Source of the DNA: Millisia brevis NBRC 105863
Lineage (GTDB): Bacteria; Actinomycetota; Actinomycetes; Mycobacteriales; Mycobacteriaceae
Assembly (NCBI RefSeq): GCF_001552615.1
Contig: NZ_BCRN01000001.1
Location: 248,001 to 312,000, forward strand
Direction of reading: 5' to 3'
DNA: 64,000 nt
In this document: positions 42,702-52,498 of the stretch, one piece after another
How positions within the stretch are numbered: position 1 is the first letter of the stretch
Layout of the letters: each line of letters begins with the position of its first letter
Notes under the pieces: generated by a model
Seen by the model: only the letters and a program-made list of their open reading frames with translations
What the model was told of the DNA's origin: nothing
Databases searched by the model: none
Translations under genes and position numbers: made by a program

Positions 42702-44173
42702 TTCGCCACGAACCTATCGAGTCGGCCTTCCACGCGGGTCTGCGCGAAGGACAGGATTTGGCAGACGATGAAGTAGTAGACCGCCGCCGCGCCGTAGAGC
42801 GCGAAGAATTCGAAGGTCGGGGCTGCGGCGATCTGCGCGGTGCGCAGCAGTTCGGTCACCAGGATCGTCGACGCGAGCGAGGTGTCCTTCACCAGCGAGA
42901 TCAACGTATTCGACAGCGGCGGTACGGCGGTGCGCGCGGCCTGCGGCAGGATGATGCGCCGCAGCGTGGTGACGTACCCGAAACCGATCGTCTCGGCGGC
43001 CTCCCATTGCCCCTTCGGCACACTCAGGATCGCCGCCCGGATCACCTCCGCCGCATAGCCACCCACGTTGAGGCTGAACGCGATCACCGCCGCCGGGAAC
43101 GGGTCGATGGTGATGTTCAGCTCGGGGAAGGCGTAGAAGATGATGAACAACTGCACCAGCAGCGGGGTTCCGCGGATCACCGAGACGTAGAAGCGGGCGA
43201 TCGCCGATACGACGCGGTTGTTCGACAGCCTCGCCAGCGCGACGCCGAGGGCAATCACCAGGCCGATGACGAAGCTGATGATCGTCAGCGGGATCGTCGC
43301 GGTGATCGTCGCCTTGGCCATCGGCCACAGGTTGTCCAGGATCAGCCGCCACGCGCTCGGCGCGGTTCCCCCGGCCGCCTCCGCGGTCGGACCGCCGGCG
43401 ACGTTGGCGTCCAGGTACTTCTGCGAGATCGCCGCCAGGGTGCCGTCGGCCTTCAGGTCGTTGATCGCGCCGTTGATCGCGTCCATCAGGCCGCTGTCCT
43501 TGTTGGCGGCGAAGCCCTGTTCGCTCTGCTCCCCGGTCTGCGCGGCGATCTTGACCGACGTATCGCCGGTGCTCGCCAGGTAGGCGTACACCGAGAGGCT
43601 GTCGTTGACGGTCGCGTCGACGCGCCCCTGGCCGAGCAGGGTGATCGCCTGGGTGAAGCCTTCGACCGCTTCGACATTGGCGCCGGCATCGCGGGCGACC
43701 TGCGCCCAGTTGCTGGTCGCCGACTGGGCGGTGGTCTTGCCGGCGAGATCGTCGAGCGAGGTGATCGAGTCGTCGTCGGCGCGGGTGACGATCACACCTT
43801 CGCCGATCGCGTACGGCTCGGACAGGTCGTAGAGGTCCTGCCGCTCCGGGGTGATCGTCACCTGGTTGGCGACGACGTCGAAGCGGTCGGCGCCGAGGGC
43901 GGCGAAGATCGAGTCCCACGGTGTTTCGACGAAGACCGGCTGTACGCCGAGCCGCTCGGCCACCGCCTCGGCGACTTCGACGTCGTAGCCGACCAATTCG
44001 TTGGTGGCCGGATCGTGGTAGCTGAAGGGCGCGTACGTCCCCTCGGTGCCGATCCGGAGCACACCGTTCTGTTGGATACGGTCGATGCCGGTGGCGTCAC
44101 TGGAACTGCCGCACGCCCCGAGCGTGATCACCACCAGAAACATGGTGGCGGCGAGCATGACCCATCTGCGCAC
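42698..44173 (-). CDS. Fused substrate-binding protein and permease of an amino-acid ABC transporter
   Basis: 491 residues. A lipoprotein-type signal ('MFLVVITLGACGSS', Cys near 20) starts a family 3 solute-binding domain (about 35-265; 'LRIGTEGTYAPFSYHDPATNELVGYDVEVAEAVAERLG'). This is followed directly by a GlnP/HisM-type permease (about 285-490; 'TITATIPLTIISFVIGLVIALGVALARLS', EAA loop 'ETIGFGYVTTLRRIILPQAART'). Such fusions tether the binding domain to the channel. GTG 44173 follows GGGGGAG. The ATPase overlaps downstream. It should import a polar amino acid or related compound. Confidence 0.92.
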   Translation of the reverse strand: MRRWVMLAATMFLVVITLGACGSSSDATGIDRIQQNGVLRIGTEGTYAPFSYHDPATNELVGYDVEVAEAVAERLGVQPVFVETPWDSIFAALGADRFDVVANQVTITPERQDLYDLSEPYAIGEGVIVTRADDDSITSLDDLAGKTTAQSATSNWAQVARDAGANVEAVEGFTQAITLLGQGRVDATVNDSLSVYAYLASTGDTSVKIAAQTGEQSEQGFAANKDSGLMDAINGAINDLKADGTLAAISQKYLDANVAGGPTAEAAGGTAPSAWRLILDNLWPMAKATITATIPLTIISFVIGLVIALGVALARLSNNRVVSAIARFYVSVIRGTPLLVQLFIIFYAFPELNITIDPFPAAVIAFSLNVGGYAAEVIRAAILSVPKGQWEAAETIGFGYVTTLRRIILPQAARTAVPPLSNTLISLVKDTSLASTILVTELLRTAQIAAAPTFEFFALYGAAAVYYFIVCQILSFAQTRVEGRLDRFVAK

Positions 44174-44289
44174 TGTGCTCCCCCTTCGCGGTTCGTCGCC
44201 GAACACACGGCCGATCAGGGGAAGCTAGCACCGGCCGGACCGGAAGACAGGATTTCCGATCAGCGAATTGTGCGGTCCACGAGGGTGGA

Positions 44290-44493
44290 TCAGTCGAGGA
44301 AGAAGCGGTACCACTCCAAATCGGACGAACCGGCGCGCGCAGCGATATGCGCCGCCAGGCAACCGAGCTGCGTGGTCGGCCCGTGCTGCGAGCAGGGCCG
44401 CAGATCCGGCTGCGCCTGCGCCACCGCCGGTAGACCCGCCCCCACCGCGGCGGCCAGAGTGGTCACCACTGCCAACTGTGCCAACCTGCGCAT
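44290..44493 (-). CDS. Small secreted protein
   Basis: 67 residues with a clear signal peptide (about 1-29, ending 'PAVAQAQPD'). A short mature part has two Cys ('LRPCSQHGPTTQLGCLAAHIAA'), which could form one disulfide. AAGGGG sits seven bases before ATG 44493. No family recognised. It is read toward the fused ABC gene, separated from it by 116 bp, so it could be independent. Confidence 0.7.
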   Translation of the reverse strand: MRRLAQLAVVTTLAAAVGAGLPAVAQAQPDLRPCSQHGPTTQLGCLAAHIAARAGSSDLEWYRFFLD

Positions 44494-44570
44494 CGTTGTC
44501 CCCTTCGTCCAGCTTGTCCAAAACCGTAGTCGACAATGCCGGCGATGTCCCAACGAGAGGACGGCCCGGG

Positions 44571-45224
44571 TCAGTCGATGAACTCGAGCGACGGGAAGTC
44601 GATCGTGTCGCCGATGGGGATGCGGTGCGGGTTGGAGATCAGATTCGCGCCGGCGACCATATCGACGAGGGTGCGGGTGCGGGCCTGTCCTCCGGTGCCG
44701 TAGACGTACTCGGTCAGCTCCGACAGGGTGTCGCCGGCGACGACCTCGTGCCGCAGGTTCAGCCGCGGCACGATCAGCACGGTGCCGGTATCGGGGTCGC
44801 CGTCGTCGAGATGGTTGGCGATCGAGATGATCGGCCAGATCGTCGCCCGGCCGTACCAGCGCTGCGCGAGCATCGGCAGCGTCTCCCCGGTGACGACGAC
44901 GTGACCGGCGACGTTGACCAGGTCGGGAATGAGCAACCACTCACCGACCCGCAGGTCCCGCTGGGCGACGCCGCTCGGGATTTCGAAGATCTCGCTCATG
45001 CCGGGGTCGGAGTAGAACGCGCGGGCCAGCCCGCGCTTGGTGTCGCCCTTGCGGACGCGGTGGCGGTAGGTGACGTAGGGGATCAGCAGTTCCTGGCCGA
45101 CGGTGATGCGGTTCGGATCGACGATGCCGTTGATCGCGGAGATCGCGCGGAAGCGGTGGCCGTCGCCGTAGAAGCGTTCGGCGAGCCCGTAGAGGGTGTC
45201 ACCCGAACGGATCTGGTACTTCAT
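44571..45224 (-). CDS. LysM-repeat protein
   Basis: 217 residues built mainly of about four LysM-type repeats: 'YQIRSGDTLYGLAERFYGDGHRF', 'HRVRKGDTKRGLARAFYSD', 'HVVVTGETLPMLAQRWYGR' and 'HEVVAGDTLSELTEYVYG'. There is no signal peptide or other domain. LysM binds peptidoglycan or chitin when exported. Without a signal it may instead be a cytoplasmic phage-tail-like or spacer protein, a layout known in LysM proteins near contractile systems; no such genes are near here. GGAGG precedes ATG 45224. Confidence 0.8.
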   Translation of the reverse strand: MKYQIRSGDTLYGLAERFYGDGHRFRAISAINGIVDPNRITVGQELLIPYVTYRHRVRKGDTKRGLARAFYSDPGMSEIFEIPSGVAQRDLRVGEWLLIPDLVNVAGHVVVTGETLPMLAQRWYGRATIWPIISIANHLDDGDPDTGTVLIVPRLNLRHEVVAGDTLSELTEYVYGTGGQARTRTLVDMVAGANLISNPHRIPIGDTIDFPSLEFID

Positions 45225-45369
45225 CACGTCGCCTCCTCGGCCGGGCTGCGCGTTGCAACACGGTGCAGACAGCGTGCGTGGTGCGGGGCCGTTCGATCAC
45301 GCGTAGTGCACTACTCGAATCGCCGAGGACGGTGTACACCCGACCGCCGTCCGGCCCCGGAAAGCACCT

Positions 45370-45412
45370 CACCCACCGGGGTCCGGCCGATCGGCACGGT
45401 CCCCGGTGGGTG
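45370..45412. terminator. Hairpin after the proline-rich secreted protein gene
   Basis: CACCCACCGGGG (45370-45381) and CCCCGGTGGGTG (45401-45412) form a perfect 12-bp stem. It lies directly downstream, on the minus strand, of the gene ending at 45425, with TTT beyond it. Confidence 0.7.
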
Positions 45413-45424
45413 ATGTGGGGTGGA

Positions 45425-45652
45425 TCAGATGAAGCCCGGCGGGAGCGGCAGCACGCCGTTGGTCGAGCCCAGGATGAAGAATCCGCCGGCGTGCGGGTAG
45501 CACAGCAGCGTTCCGGGCGGGCCGGGGTAGCAGTCCGAGGCCGGGAACGGCGGCGGGAGCTGGATCGGCGCCGGCTGCGCCGACGCGACCCCGGCCGCAC
45601 CCGCGGTGATCGCCAGCGCTGCCGCCGACGTCAACAGAATCCTACGAATCAT
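45425..45652 (-). CDS. Small secreted proline-rich protein
   Basis: 75 residues. A signal peptide (about 1-25, 'TAGAAGVASAQP') is followed by a short mature chain with many Pro and two Cys ('PFPASDCYPGPPGTLLCYPHAGG'), suggestive of one disulfide. GGAGG lies five bases before ATG 45652, so the gene is likely real. No family known. A strong terminator follows. Confidence 0.7.
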   Translation of the reverse strand: MIRRILLTSAAALAITAGAAGVASAQPAPIQLPPPFPASDCYPGPPGTLLCYPHAGGFFILGSTNGVLPLPPGFI

Positions 45653-45698
45653 GGTGTCCTCCAACGTCGACGTTTCCCGACCCCGCTTCGACGGTACC

Positions 45699-46922
<1,224 letters not shown>

Positions 46923-46928
46923 GAGGTC

Positions 46929-47783
46929 TCACCCCTTAACTGCGCCGGAGGTCAAGCCGGCGACGATCTTTCGCTGGAACAGCAGAACAATGATGATGAT
47001 CGGGATCGTCGAGATGACCGCGCCGGCGGCCAGCAGTGACGCCGGACGGTTGAACGGATCGGAACCGACGAAGAACGACAGCGACGCCGGGATCGGTCGC
47101 GCGGCCTCGGTGGAGGTCAGCGAGATGCCGAAGACGAAGTCGTTCCAGGCGAAGAAGAACGTCAGGATCGCCGCGGTGAACACTCCGGGTGCGGCGAGCG
47201 GGACGATCACCTTGCGGAAGGCCTGCCACGAGGTGGCTCCATCCACCTGGGCCGCCTGCTCCATCTCCCAGGGTATCTCGCGGAAGAACGCCGACAGGGT
47301 CCAGATCGCCAGGGGCAGCGTGAAGGACATGTACGGAATGATCAGGCCCGGCCAGGTGTCGTACAGGCCGATCGCTCGCCACATATCGAACAGCGGCCCG
47401 ACCAGCGAGACCACCGGGAACATCGCCACCGCCAGCGCCGCCGACAACACCAGCTTCTTGCCGCGGAACTCGAGTCGGGCGATGGCATAGGCGGCCAGGG
47501 TCGCCAGGATCACCGACAGCAGCGTGGCGATCAGGCTGATGCCGATCGAGTTGAAGATCGCTCGACGGAACTGTTCGTTGTTCCACGCGTCGATGTAGTT
47601 CTGCCACCCGGCACCGCCGCCGGCGCTCGGGAAGAAGCCGGGGCTACCGGAGGTCACCGCGGCCTGCGACTTGAACGACAGCGAGATGATCCACGCCACC
47701 GGCAGCAGACACCACACCAGGATCAGCGTCACCCCGACGATCATGCCGACGCGATTCAACAGGGCTTTCGTATCAGGAGACAT
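46929..47783 (-). CDS. sugB: Sugar ABC permease SugB
   Basis: 284 residues, six transmembrane helices with the MalG-type EAA loop ('EQAAQVDGATSWQAFRKVIVPLAAPGVFTA'). It is the second permease of the unit, starting 4 bp after sugA ends and stopping 6 bp before sugC. ATG 47783 is preceded by AGGAGG. Together with SugA it forms the transport channel. Confidence 0.85.
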   Translation of the reverse strand: MSPDTKALLNRVGMIVGVTLILVWCLLPVAWIISLSFKSQAAVTSGSPGFFPSAGGGAGWQNYIDAWNNEQFRRAIFNSIGISLIATLLSVILATLAAYAIARLEFRGKKLVLSAALAVAMFPVVSLVGPLFDMWRAIGLYDTWPGLIIPYMSFTLPLAIWTLSAFFREIPWEMEQAAQVDGATSWQAFRKVIVPLAAPGVFTAAILTFFFAWNDFVFGISLTSTEAARPIPASLSFFVGSDPFNRPASLLAAGAVISTIPIIIIVLLFQRKIVAGLTSGAVKG

Positions 47784-47787
47784 CTCG

Positions 47788-48729
47788 TCATCCCTCCTGT
47801 CGGGCCGAAGCCAGGTCGACACGGAACAGCTTGACGATCAGCCAGGCCACCAGCAGCACCGACAGGAACAACAGGACCGATAGTGCCGATCCGATGCCCA
47901 ACTGGAATTGCTCGATCGTCTGTCTGTAGGTGAGGAAGGAGATCGACTCGGTCCCCACCGCGCCGTTGGTCATCACGAAGATGTTGTCGAAGATGCGGTA
48001 GGCGTCGAGCGCGCGGAAGAGGATCGCGACCATGATCGCGGCACGCATATTCGGCAGGATCACCTTGGTCAGCCGTTGCCACCAGGTGGCGCCGTCGACC
48101 TTGGCCGCTTCGACCATGTCCTCGGATACCTGCGCCAGACCCGCCAACAACAGCAGCGACATGAACGGCGTGGTCTTCCAGATTTCGGAGACCATGATCG
48201 CAACCATCGCCGGCACGGTCTCGCCGAACCAGTTGAAGGTATCGCTGACGCCCGGCAACCACTGGTTGATGAAGCCGTTGTTCTGGCTGAACGCGAACTG
48301 CCAGGCGAAGCCGGAGACGACGGTGATGATGCCGTACGGGATCAGGATCGAGGTACGAATGACGCCGCGGGCGAAGATCACCCGGTGCATGACCATCGCG
48401 AAGACGAAACCGATCACCAACTCGATCGCCACGGTGACCACCATGTAGATCACCGTCACCAGGGTGGTCTGCCAGAACAGTGGATCGGTCAGCGCCGTCA
48501 CATAGTTGGTCAGCCCGACGAACCGCCGACCCTCCGGATCGGTCAGTGAATAGTCGAACAACGACAGGTAGAGCGCCCGCAGCATGGGGAACGCCGTGAC
48601 GACCAACATGACGATGATCGCCGGCAGAACCAGGTTGCGCCCCAACCGACCTTCCGCCCGGGTCCGGTCACTGACCTCCGGTTTCGGATCGGCGGGCGCC
48701 GGCCGTTCGGGGGTGGCTACAGCGTTCAC
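47788..48729 (-). CDS. sugA: Sugar ABC permease SugA
   Basis: 313 residues, six helices with the MalF-type EAA loop ('VEAAKVDGATWWQRLTKVILPNMRAAIMVA'). The first ~30 residues are a soluble tail. GTG 48729 overlaps the stop of the lpqY-like gene by four bases (GTGA), implying translational coupling to the binding protein. Function follows the operon: sugar uptake, probably trehalose. Confidence 0.85.
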   Translation of the reverse strand: MNAVATPERPAPADPKPEVSDRTRAEGRLGRNLVLPAIIVMLVVTAFPMLRALYLSLFDYSLTDPEGRRFVGLTNYVTALTDPLFWQTTLVTVIYMVVTVAIELVIGFVFAMVMHRVIFARGVIRTSILIPYGIITVVSGFAWQFAFSQNNGFINQWLPGVSDTFNWFGETVPAMVAIMVSEIWKTTPFMSLLLLAGLAQVSEDMVEAAKVDGATWWQRLTKVILPNMRAAIMVAILFRALDAYRIFDNIFVMTNGAVGTESISFLTYRQTIEQFQLGIGSALSVLLFLSVLLVAWLIVKLFRVDLASARQEG

Positions 48730-50027
48730 AGCAGAGCCCTTCCTTCGAGCACGTCCCGCAGGAAGTCCGCGGAGCGCTGCGGCGTGGTGTCCGGGTTGAC
48801 CGAGTTCGGCGGATGCCAACGGGCCTGGACGGCACTGGAAATCATCGAGTAGAAGGCGCTCTTCGGCCGGGGACCGCCCTCGTCGACGCTGGTGCGGAAC
48901 AGCTCGAGCAGGTCGGCCGGGTAGGCCTCGGTCAACTCCGGAGCCTGATAGGCCGAGGTGGTCGAGGGCATCAGACCTTCGTTGACGGCGAGTTGCGTCT
49001 GGGCCTCGCTGTTGGTGACGCATTCCGCGGCGGCCATCGCCTGATCGGGGTACTTGGTGAAAGCGCCGACGCCGACGTCGATTCCGCCGATCGGCGGCTT
49101 CGAGGCCGTCCCTGCGTCGGTCTCCGGGTACCGCACCCAGCCCAGATCGTCGAACTGCTCCTGCGTCAGCGAGCCGGCCTCGACGAGCGCCTTGTAGTTG
49201 CCATAGACGAAGGTCCAGTTGACCATGAACGTCCCGGCGCCGGACGCGGCGAACATATAGGGCAGCACGGTGCCCTCGTTGGAGACGGACAGATCCGGCT
49301 GCGCGGCGTCCGACTGCGCGAGCTTCTGGATGATCTCCGCCGCGCGGCGACCGGCGTCGGAGTCGATGTCGACCGAGGCATCGCGACCGGCCTCGGTATT
49401 GCTGACGATGTCGCCGCCGGCGCCCTGGATCAGCGCATTGATCAGCACCACGTAGGCCTCGTACTTGTTGCCCTGGATGCCGACCGTGCCGTTGTTACCG
49501 GCGGCGGCGTCGATGATCTGATCCCAGGTCACCGGCGCGGTCGTGTCGAGGCCCGCGGCCTCGGCCAGCGACTTGCGGTACCAGAGCACCTGGGTATTCG
49601 CCCACTGCGGCAGCGCGTAGACCGCGTTGTTCCAGACGACCGTGTCGGCCGCGCCGCGCAGGTAGTCACCGTTTTCGTCGGTGATCGCGTCGGCGATATC
49701 GGAGGGCACCTCCTTGAGCCAACCGGCGTTGGCGAACTCCGGCACGAAGACCGGGTCGAGGCTCATCAGGTCCGTGGAACTGTCATTGGCGGCCAACCGT
49801 CGGGCCAGCTGGGTGCGCTGGTCGGTGGCGCTCGATGGAAGCAACTGAATAGCGATGTTGTAGTCGTCGGTGGAACAGTTTTCTGCGATCTGGGTGAGCG
49901 AGTCGACACCGTCGGGGTTGATATACCAGTTCAGCGTGGGTTTTCCCGAATCGCTCGAACATCCCGACAGCAGACCGCCACTCAGAGCGACCGCCGCGAA
50001 CATCGCGACGGCACGTTGAGCTCTCAT
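48726..50027 (-). CDS. lpqY: LpqY-like trehalose-binding lipoprotein
   Basis: 433 residues. A lipoprotein signal ends in 'LLSGCSS' (Cys near 23). The mature protein is a family 1 solute-binding protein; its 'QLARRLAANDSSTDLMSLDPVFVPEFANAGWLKEV' stretch parallels LpqY of mycobacteria as I remember it. It is encoded first in the unit, GGGAGG precedes ATG 50027, and a CRP-type site lies 11-26 bp upstream. The trehalose specificity is taken from family and operon order, not proven. Confidence 0.78.
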   Translation of the reverse strand: MRAQRAVAMFAAVALSGGLLSGCSSDSGKPTLNWYINPDGVDSLTQIAENCSTDDYNIAIQLLPSSATDQRTQLARRLAANDSSTDLMSLDPVFVPEFANAGWLKEVPSDIADAITDENGDYLRGAADTVVWNNAVYALPQWANTQVLWYRKSLAEAAGLDTTAPVTWDQIIDAAAGNNGTVGIQGNKYEAYVVLINALIQGAGGDIVSNTEAGRDASVDIDSDAGRRAAEIIQKLAQSDAAQPDLSVSNEGTVLPYMFAASGAGTFMVNWTFVYGNYKALVEAGSLTQEQFDDLGWVRYPETDAGTASKPPIGGIDVGVGAFTKYPDQAMAAAECVTNSEAQTQLAVNEGLMPSTTSAYQAPELTEAYPADLLELFRTSVDEGGPRPKSAFYSMISSAVQARWHPPNSVNPDTTPQRSADFLRDVLEGRALL

Positions 50028-50037
50028 TCGACCTCCC

Positions 50038-50053
50038 AGTGATACCGATCACA
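50038..50053. promoter_or_regulatory. CRP-type binding site upstream of lpqY
   Basis: On the plus strand AGTGA-TACCGA-TCACA matches the CRP/GlxR consensus TGTGA-N6-TCACA at nine of ten fixed bases. It lies 11-26 bp before the lpqY ATG, beyond the ribosome binding site. So near the start, it would more likely repress than activate. Confidence 0.55.
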
Positions 50054-50336
50054 GATTTACCACGCCGAGCGCGCCCACTCGTGCGTTTCGGTCGAGCTGT
50101 CCGTACCGGTGGTTGGAATCGCAACCGGGCCGAAACGAACAGCCGAGGGCAAAACTACTCGGCGAACGGCGTCGCTTGGTCGGGTTCCATCAGTCAATTC
50201 GCCCAATTGCGGTCGCACCGCGTCGCGAGAGGGACGTCTGTCCGTGACCTACCGGACGAACCGGACAGCCCGGGTCTGTGATGGCGAACACAGGAAGGAC
50301 ATTTCACCCCGAACGCCGTCCGTATTGCGCTCTTTG

Positions 50337-50351
50337 TCGCAATTGTTGCGA
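50337..50351. promoter_or_regulatory. MarR-region palindrome
   Basis: TCGCAA-TTG-TTGCGA is a perfect 6-bp-arm inverted repeat 36 bp upstream of the MarR GTG (50388). More TTGC motifs follow at 50352 and 50363. MarR proteins usually bind such sites in their own promoter. Confidence 0.55.
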
Positions 50352-50387
50352 TTGCACAATAGTTGCGTGAGGGTTAGCGTTTCCCTC

Positions 50388-50834
50388 GTGAGTACGGATC
50401 CGCACACCGCCGCCTTCGAGGCCATGACCGCGGTGTTCAAGCGCATCCATCTGTCGATGGAGTCCACGTCCCTGCAAGTTCTGCAGGACGGTGAACTCAG
50501 CATCTCCCGCGCCCGCGCCCTGGTGGGCCTGGGGTGTCAGTCGGAACCGCTCCCGGTCTCCGAAGTCGCCACCCTGGTGGGACTCTCACCGGCCGCCGCC
50601 GGACGTCTGGTCGATCGGCTGGTCGTCGACGGGCTGGTCCGTCGCGAGGAATCCCCCACCGACCGTCGCGTCAAACTGGTCGCCCTCACCGACGAGGGCC
50701 ACGCGGCGGTACTCGATCAGCGCGACGCCAAGGCCCGTGCCGTTCGAAAGATCCTCGACGAGCTCACCACCGATGAGGCCCTGGCACTCGCCTCGGCGCT
50801 CCACCCACTCATGCTCTCGGTTCAGGAGAACTGA
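50388..50834 (+). CDS. MarR-family transcriptional regulator
   Basis: 148 residues. The winged helix covers about 45-115 ('LPVSEVATLVGLSPAAAGRLVDRLVVDGLVRREESPTDRRVKLVALTDEG'). GTG 50388 is chosen; GTG 50367 is in frame. The gene ends 4 bp before the EmrB-type exporter, so the pair is one operon and the regulator probably represses it until a toxic compound binds. Confidence 0.88.
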   Translation: MSTDPHTAAFEAMTAVFKRIHLSMESTSLQVLQDGELSISRARALVGLGCQSEPLPVSEVATLVGLSPAAAGRLVDRLVVDGLVRREESPTDRRVKLVALTDEGHAAVLDQRDAKARAVRKILDELTTDEALALASALHPLMLSVQEN

Positions 50835-50838
50835 ATAG

Positions 50839-52416
50839 ATGTCCACTCCCTCATCCACCGGCGAAGTCACGCCGGCACAGCAGGAGTACCCCGAGAAGAT
50901 CGATGCGGCGGTCCTTCTCGTCGCCGGTGTTGTCGTGGTCGGCTCCATCATGTCGATCCTCGACATGACCATCGTCAACGTCGCCCTCCGCACCCTGCAG
51001 GCGGACCTGCAGGTCGGGAGTTTCTCGACCGTCGGCTGGACCGTCACCGGCTACACCCTGGCCCTGGCCACCGTTATTCCGCTGACCGGTTGGGCCGCCG
51101 ACCGATTCGGCACCAAGCGGCTCTACATGCTCGCGATCACGCTGTTCACGCTCGGCTCCGCGTTGTGTGCCAGCGCGGACACGATCGGTGAGCTGATCGC
51201 GTTCCGCGTCATCCAGGGCCTCGGCGGCGGCATGATCATGCCGCTGGGCATGACGATCCTGACCCGCGCCGCGGGCCCCAAGCGGATGGGCCGGCTGATG
51301 GCCGTCCTCGGTGTCCCGATGCTGCTCGGCCCGATCCTCGGACCGATCATCGGCGGTTTCATCCTGGAGCACTGGAGCTGGCACTGGATCTTCCTGGTCA
51401 ACGTGCCGGTCGGCGTGATCGCCCTGACCTACGCCTGGTTCGCACTGCCCAAGGACGTCACCCGCAAGGGCGAGAGCTTCGACTTCATCGGCATGCTGCT
51501 GCTGTCCCCCGGTCTGGCGACCTTGCTCTACGGTGTCAGCTCGATCGCCGGTGAGCCGGTCGGATTCGGCAAGACCAGCGTCTGGCTGCCGATGCTGATC
51601 GGCGTGGTGCTGATCGCGTCCTTCGCCATCTACTCCTTCAAGCCCGCCCACCCGTTGCTCGACCTGCGGCTGCTGAAGAACCGCACCCTGGCGGTCACCG
51701 TCATCACGATGGCCTTCTTCTTCATGGCCTTCTTCGGCACGATCGTCCTGCTGCCCACCTACTTCCAGACCGTGCACGGGGCCTCGACGCTCAAGGCCGG
51801 TCTGCTGATGGCCCCGCAGGGTCTCGGCGCGATGATCACCATGCCGATCGCCGGCATGCTGATCGAGAAGTTCCCGATCGGCCGGATCGTCCCCTTCGGT
51901 CTGCTGTCGGTCTTCGCGGGCATGTTGATGCTCACGCAGATCAGCGACACCACATCGTTCGTCTACACCTCGGGGGCGCTGTTCCTCTGCGGTCTGGGCA
52001 TGGGCTTCACGATGATGCCGATGATGACCTCCGCGCTGCGGACCCTGCAGAGCCACGAGGTCGCCCGCGGTTCGACGATTATCAACATCAACCAGCAGAT
52101 CTTCGCCTCGATCGGCGCGGCCGTCATGACCACGATCCTCGCGAACAACTACACGCCGCTGGCCAACCTGGCCCAGCGGATCGGGGAGTACACCGTCACC
52201 GGCAAGGACGTGCCGTCCGACCTGCTCGCGCAGGCCGCCACGTACGGGACGAACTTCGCCACCGAGGCCCTGCACGATATGGGCGAGGCGTTCTCGCACA
52301 CCATCTACATCAGCGCGGCGCTCGTCGCGGTGACCCTGGTCTGCTCGCTGCTCCTGCCGCGCAAGAAGGAGGAGTCGCACTACGCCGACGACGGCGGCAT
52401 GGTCGTCATGCACTGA
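50839..52416 (+). CDS. DHA2-family (EmrB/QacA-like) MFS multidrug exporter
   Basis: 525 residues, about 14 transmembrane helices. Motif C-like 'GWAADRFGTKRLYM' follows helix 2. The helix-1 stretch 'GSIMSILDMTIVNVALRTLQADL' has the acidic residue typical of drug exporters, and 'VLGVPMLLGPILGPIIGGFI' is the antiporter motif in helix 5. It should pump toxic compounds out with protons. It is co-transcribed with MarR. The stop codon lies within a 17-bp tandem duplication, and a strong terminator follows. Confidence 0.9.
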   Translation: MSTPSSTGEVTPAQQEYPEKIDAAVLLVAGVVVVGSIMSILDMTIVNVALRTLQADLQVGSFSTVGWTVTGYTLALATVIPLTGWAADRFGTKRLYMLAITLFTLGSALCASADTIGELIAFRVIQGLGGGMIMPLGMTILTRAAGPKRMGRLMAVLGVPMLLGPILGPIIGGFILEHWSWHWIFLVNVPVGVIALTYAWFALPKDVTRKGESFDFIGMLLLSPGLATLLYGVSSIAGEPVGFGKTSVWLPMLIGVVLIASFAIYSFKPAHPLLDLRLLKNRTLAVTVITMAFFFMAFFGTIVLLPTYFQTVHGASTLKAGLLMAPQGLGAMITMPIAGMLIEKFPIGRIVPFGLLSVFAGMLMLTQISDTTSFVYTSGALFLCGLGMGFTMMPMMTSALRTLQSHEVARGSTIININQQIFASIGAAVMTTILANNYTPLANLAQRIGEYTVTGKDVPSDLLAQAATYGTNFATEALHDMGEAFSHTIYISAALVAVTLVCSLLLPRKKEESHYADDGGMVVMH

Positions 52417-52438
52417 GTCACGTCATGCACTGAGTCAC
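52405..52438 (+). repeat. Perfect 17-bp tandem duplication across the EmrB stop codon
   Basis: GTCATGCACTGAGTCAC occurs at 52405-52421 and again at 52422-52438. The first copy contains the stop codon; the second is untranslated. It looks like a recent slippage event. Confidence 0.9.
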
Positions 52439-52443
52439 CCCAG

Positions 52444-52493
52444 CCACCACCGCGGCCGGCCGAGCATCCCGCTCGGCCGGCCGTGGTGGTTTT
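52444..52493. terminator. Strong bidirectional hairpin terminator
   Basis: The right arm GCTCGGCCGGCCGTGGTGG (52471-52489) pairs with 52444-52465 apart from a 3-base bulge, with a 5-base loop and TTTT at 52490-52493. It separates the convergent EmrB and NhaP genes. Confidence 0.85.
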
Positions 52494-52498
52494 CCGAC

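Larger units (their letters stand above)
50028..50387. other. Divergent intergenic region between lpqY and marR
   Basis: About 360 bp with no credible gene. It contains a CRP-like site near lpqY (50038-50053), a direct-repeat-like set of TTGC motifs and a palindrome near marR (50337-50351). Promoter positions for either side cannot be fixed. Confidence 0.6.

Noticed and set aside
50851-52413. A 520-residue minus-strand open frame opposite the EmrB gene
   Set aside because: It is the antisense shadow of a transmembrane protein and has charged, repetitive composition with no domain.
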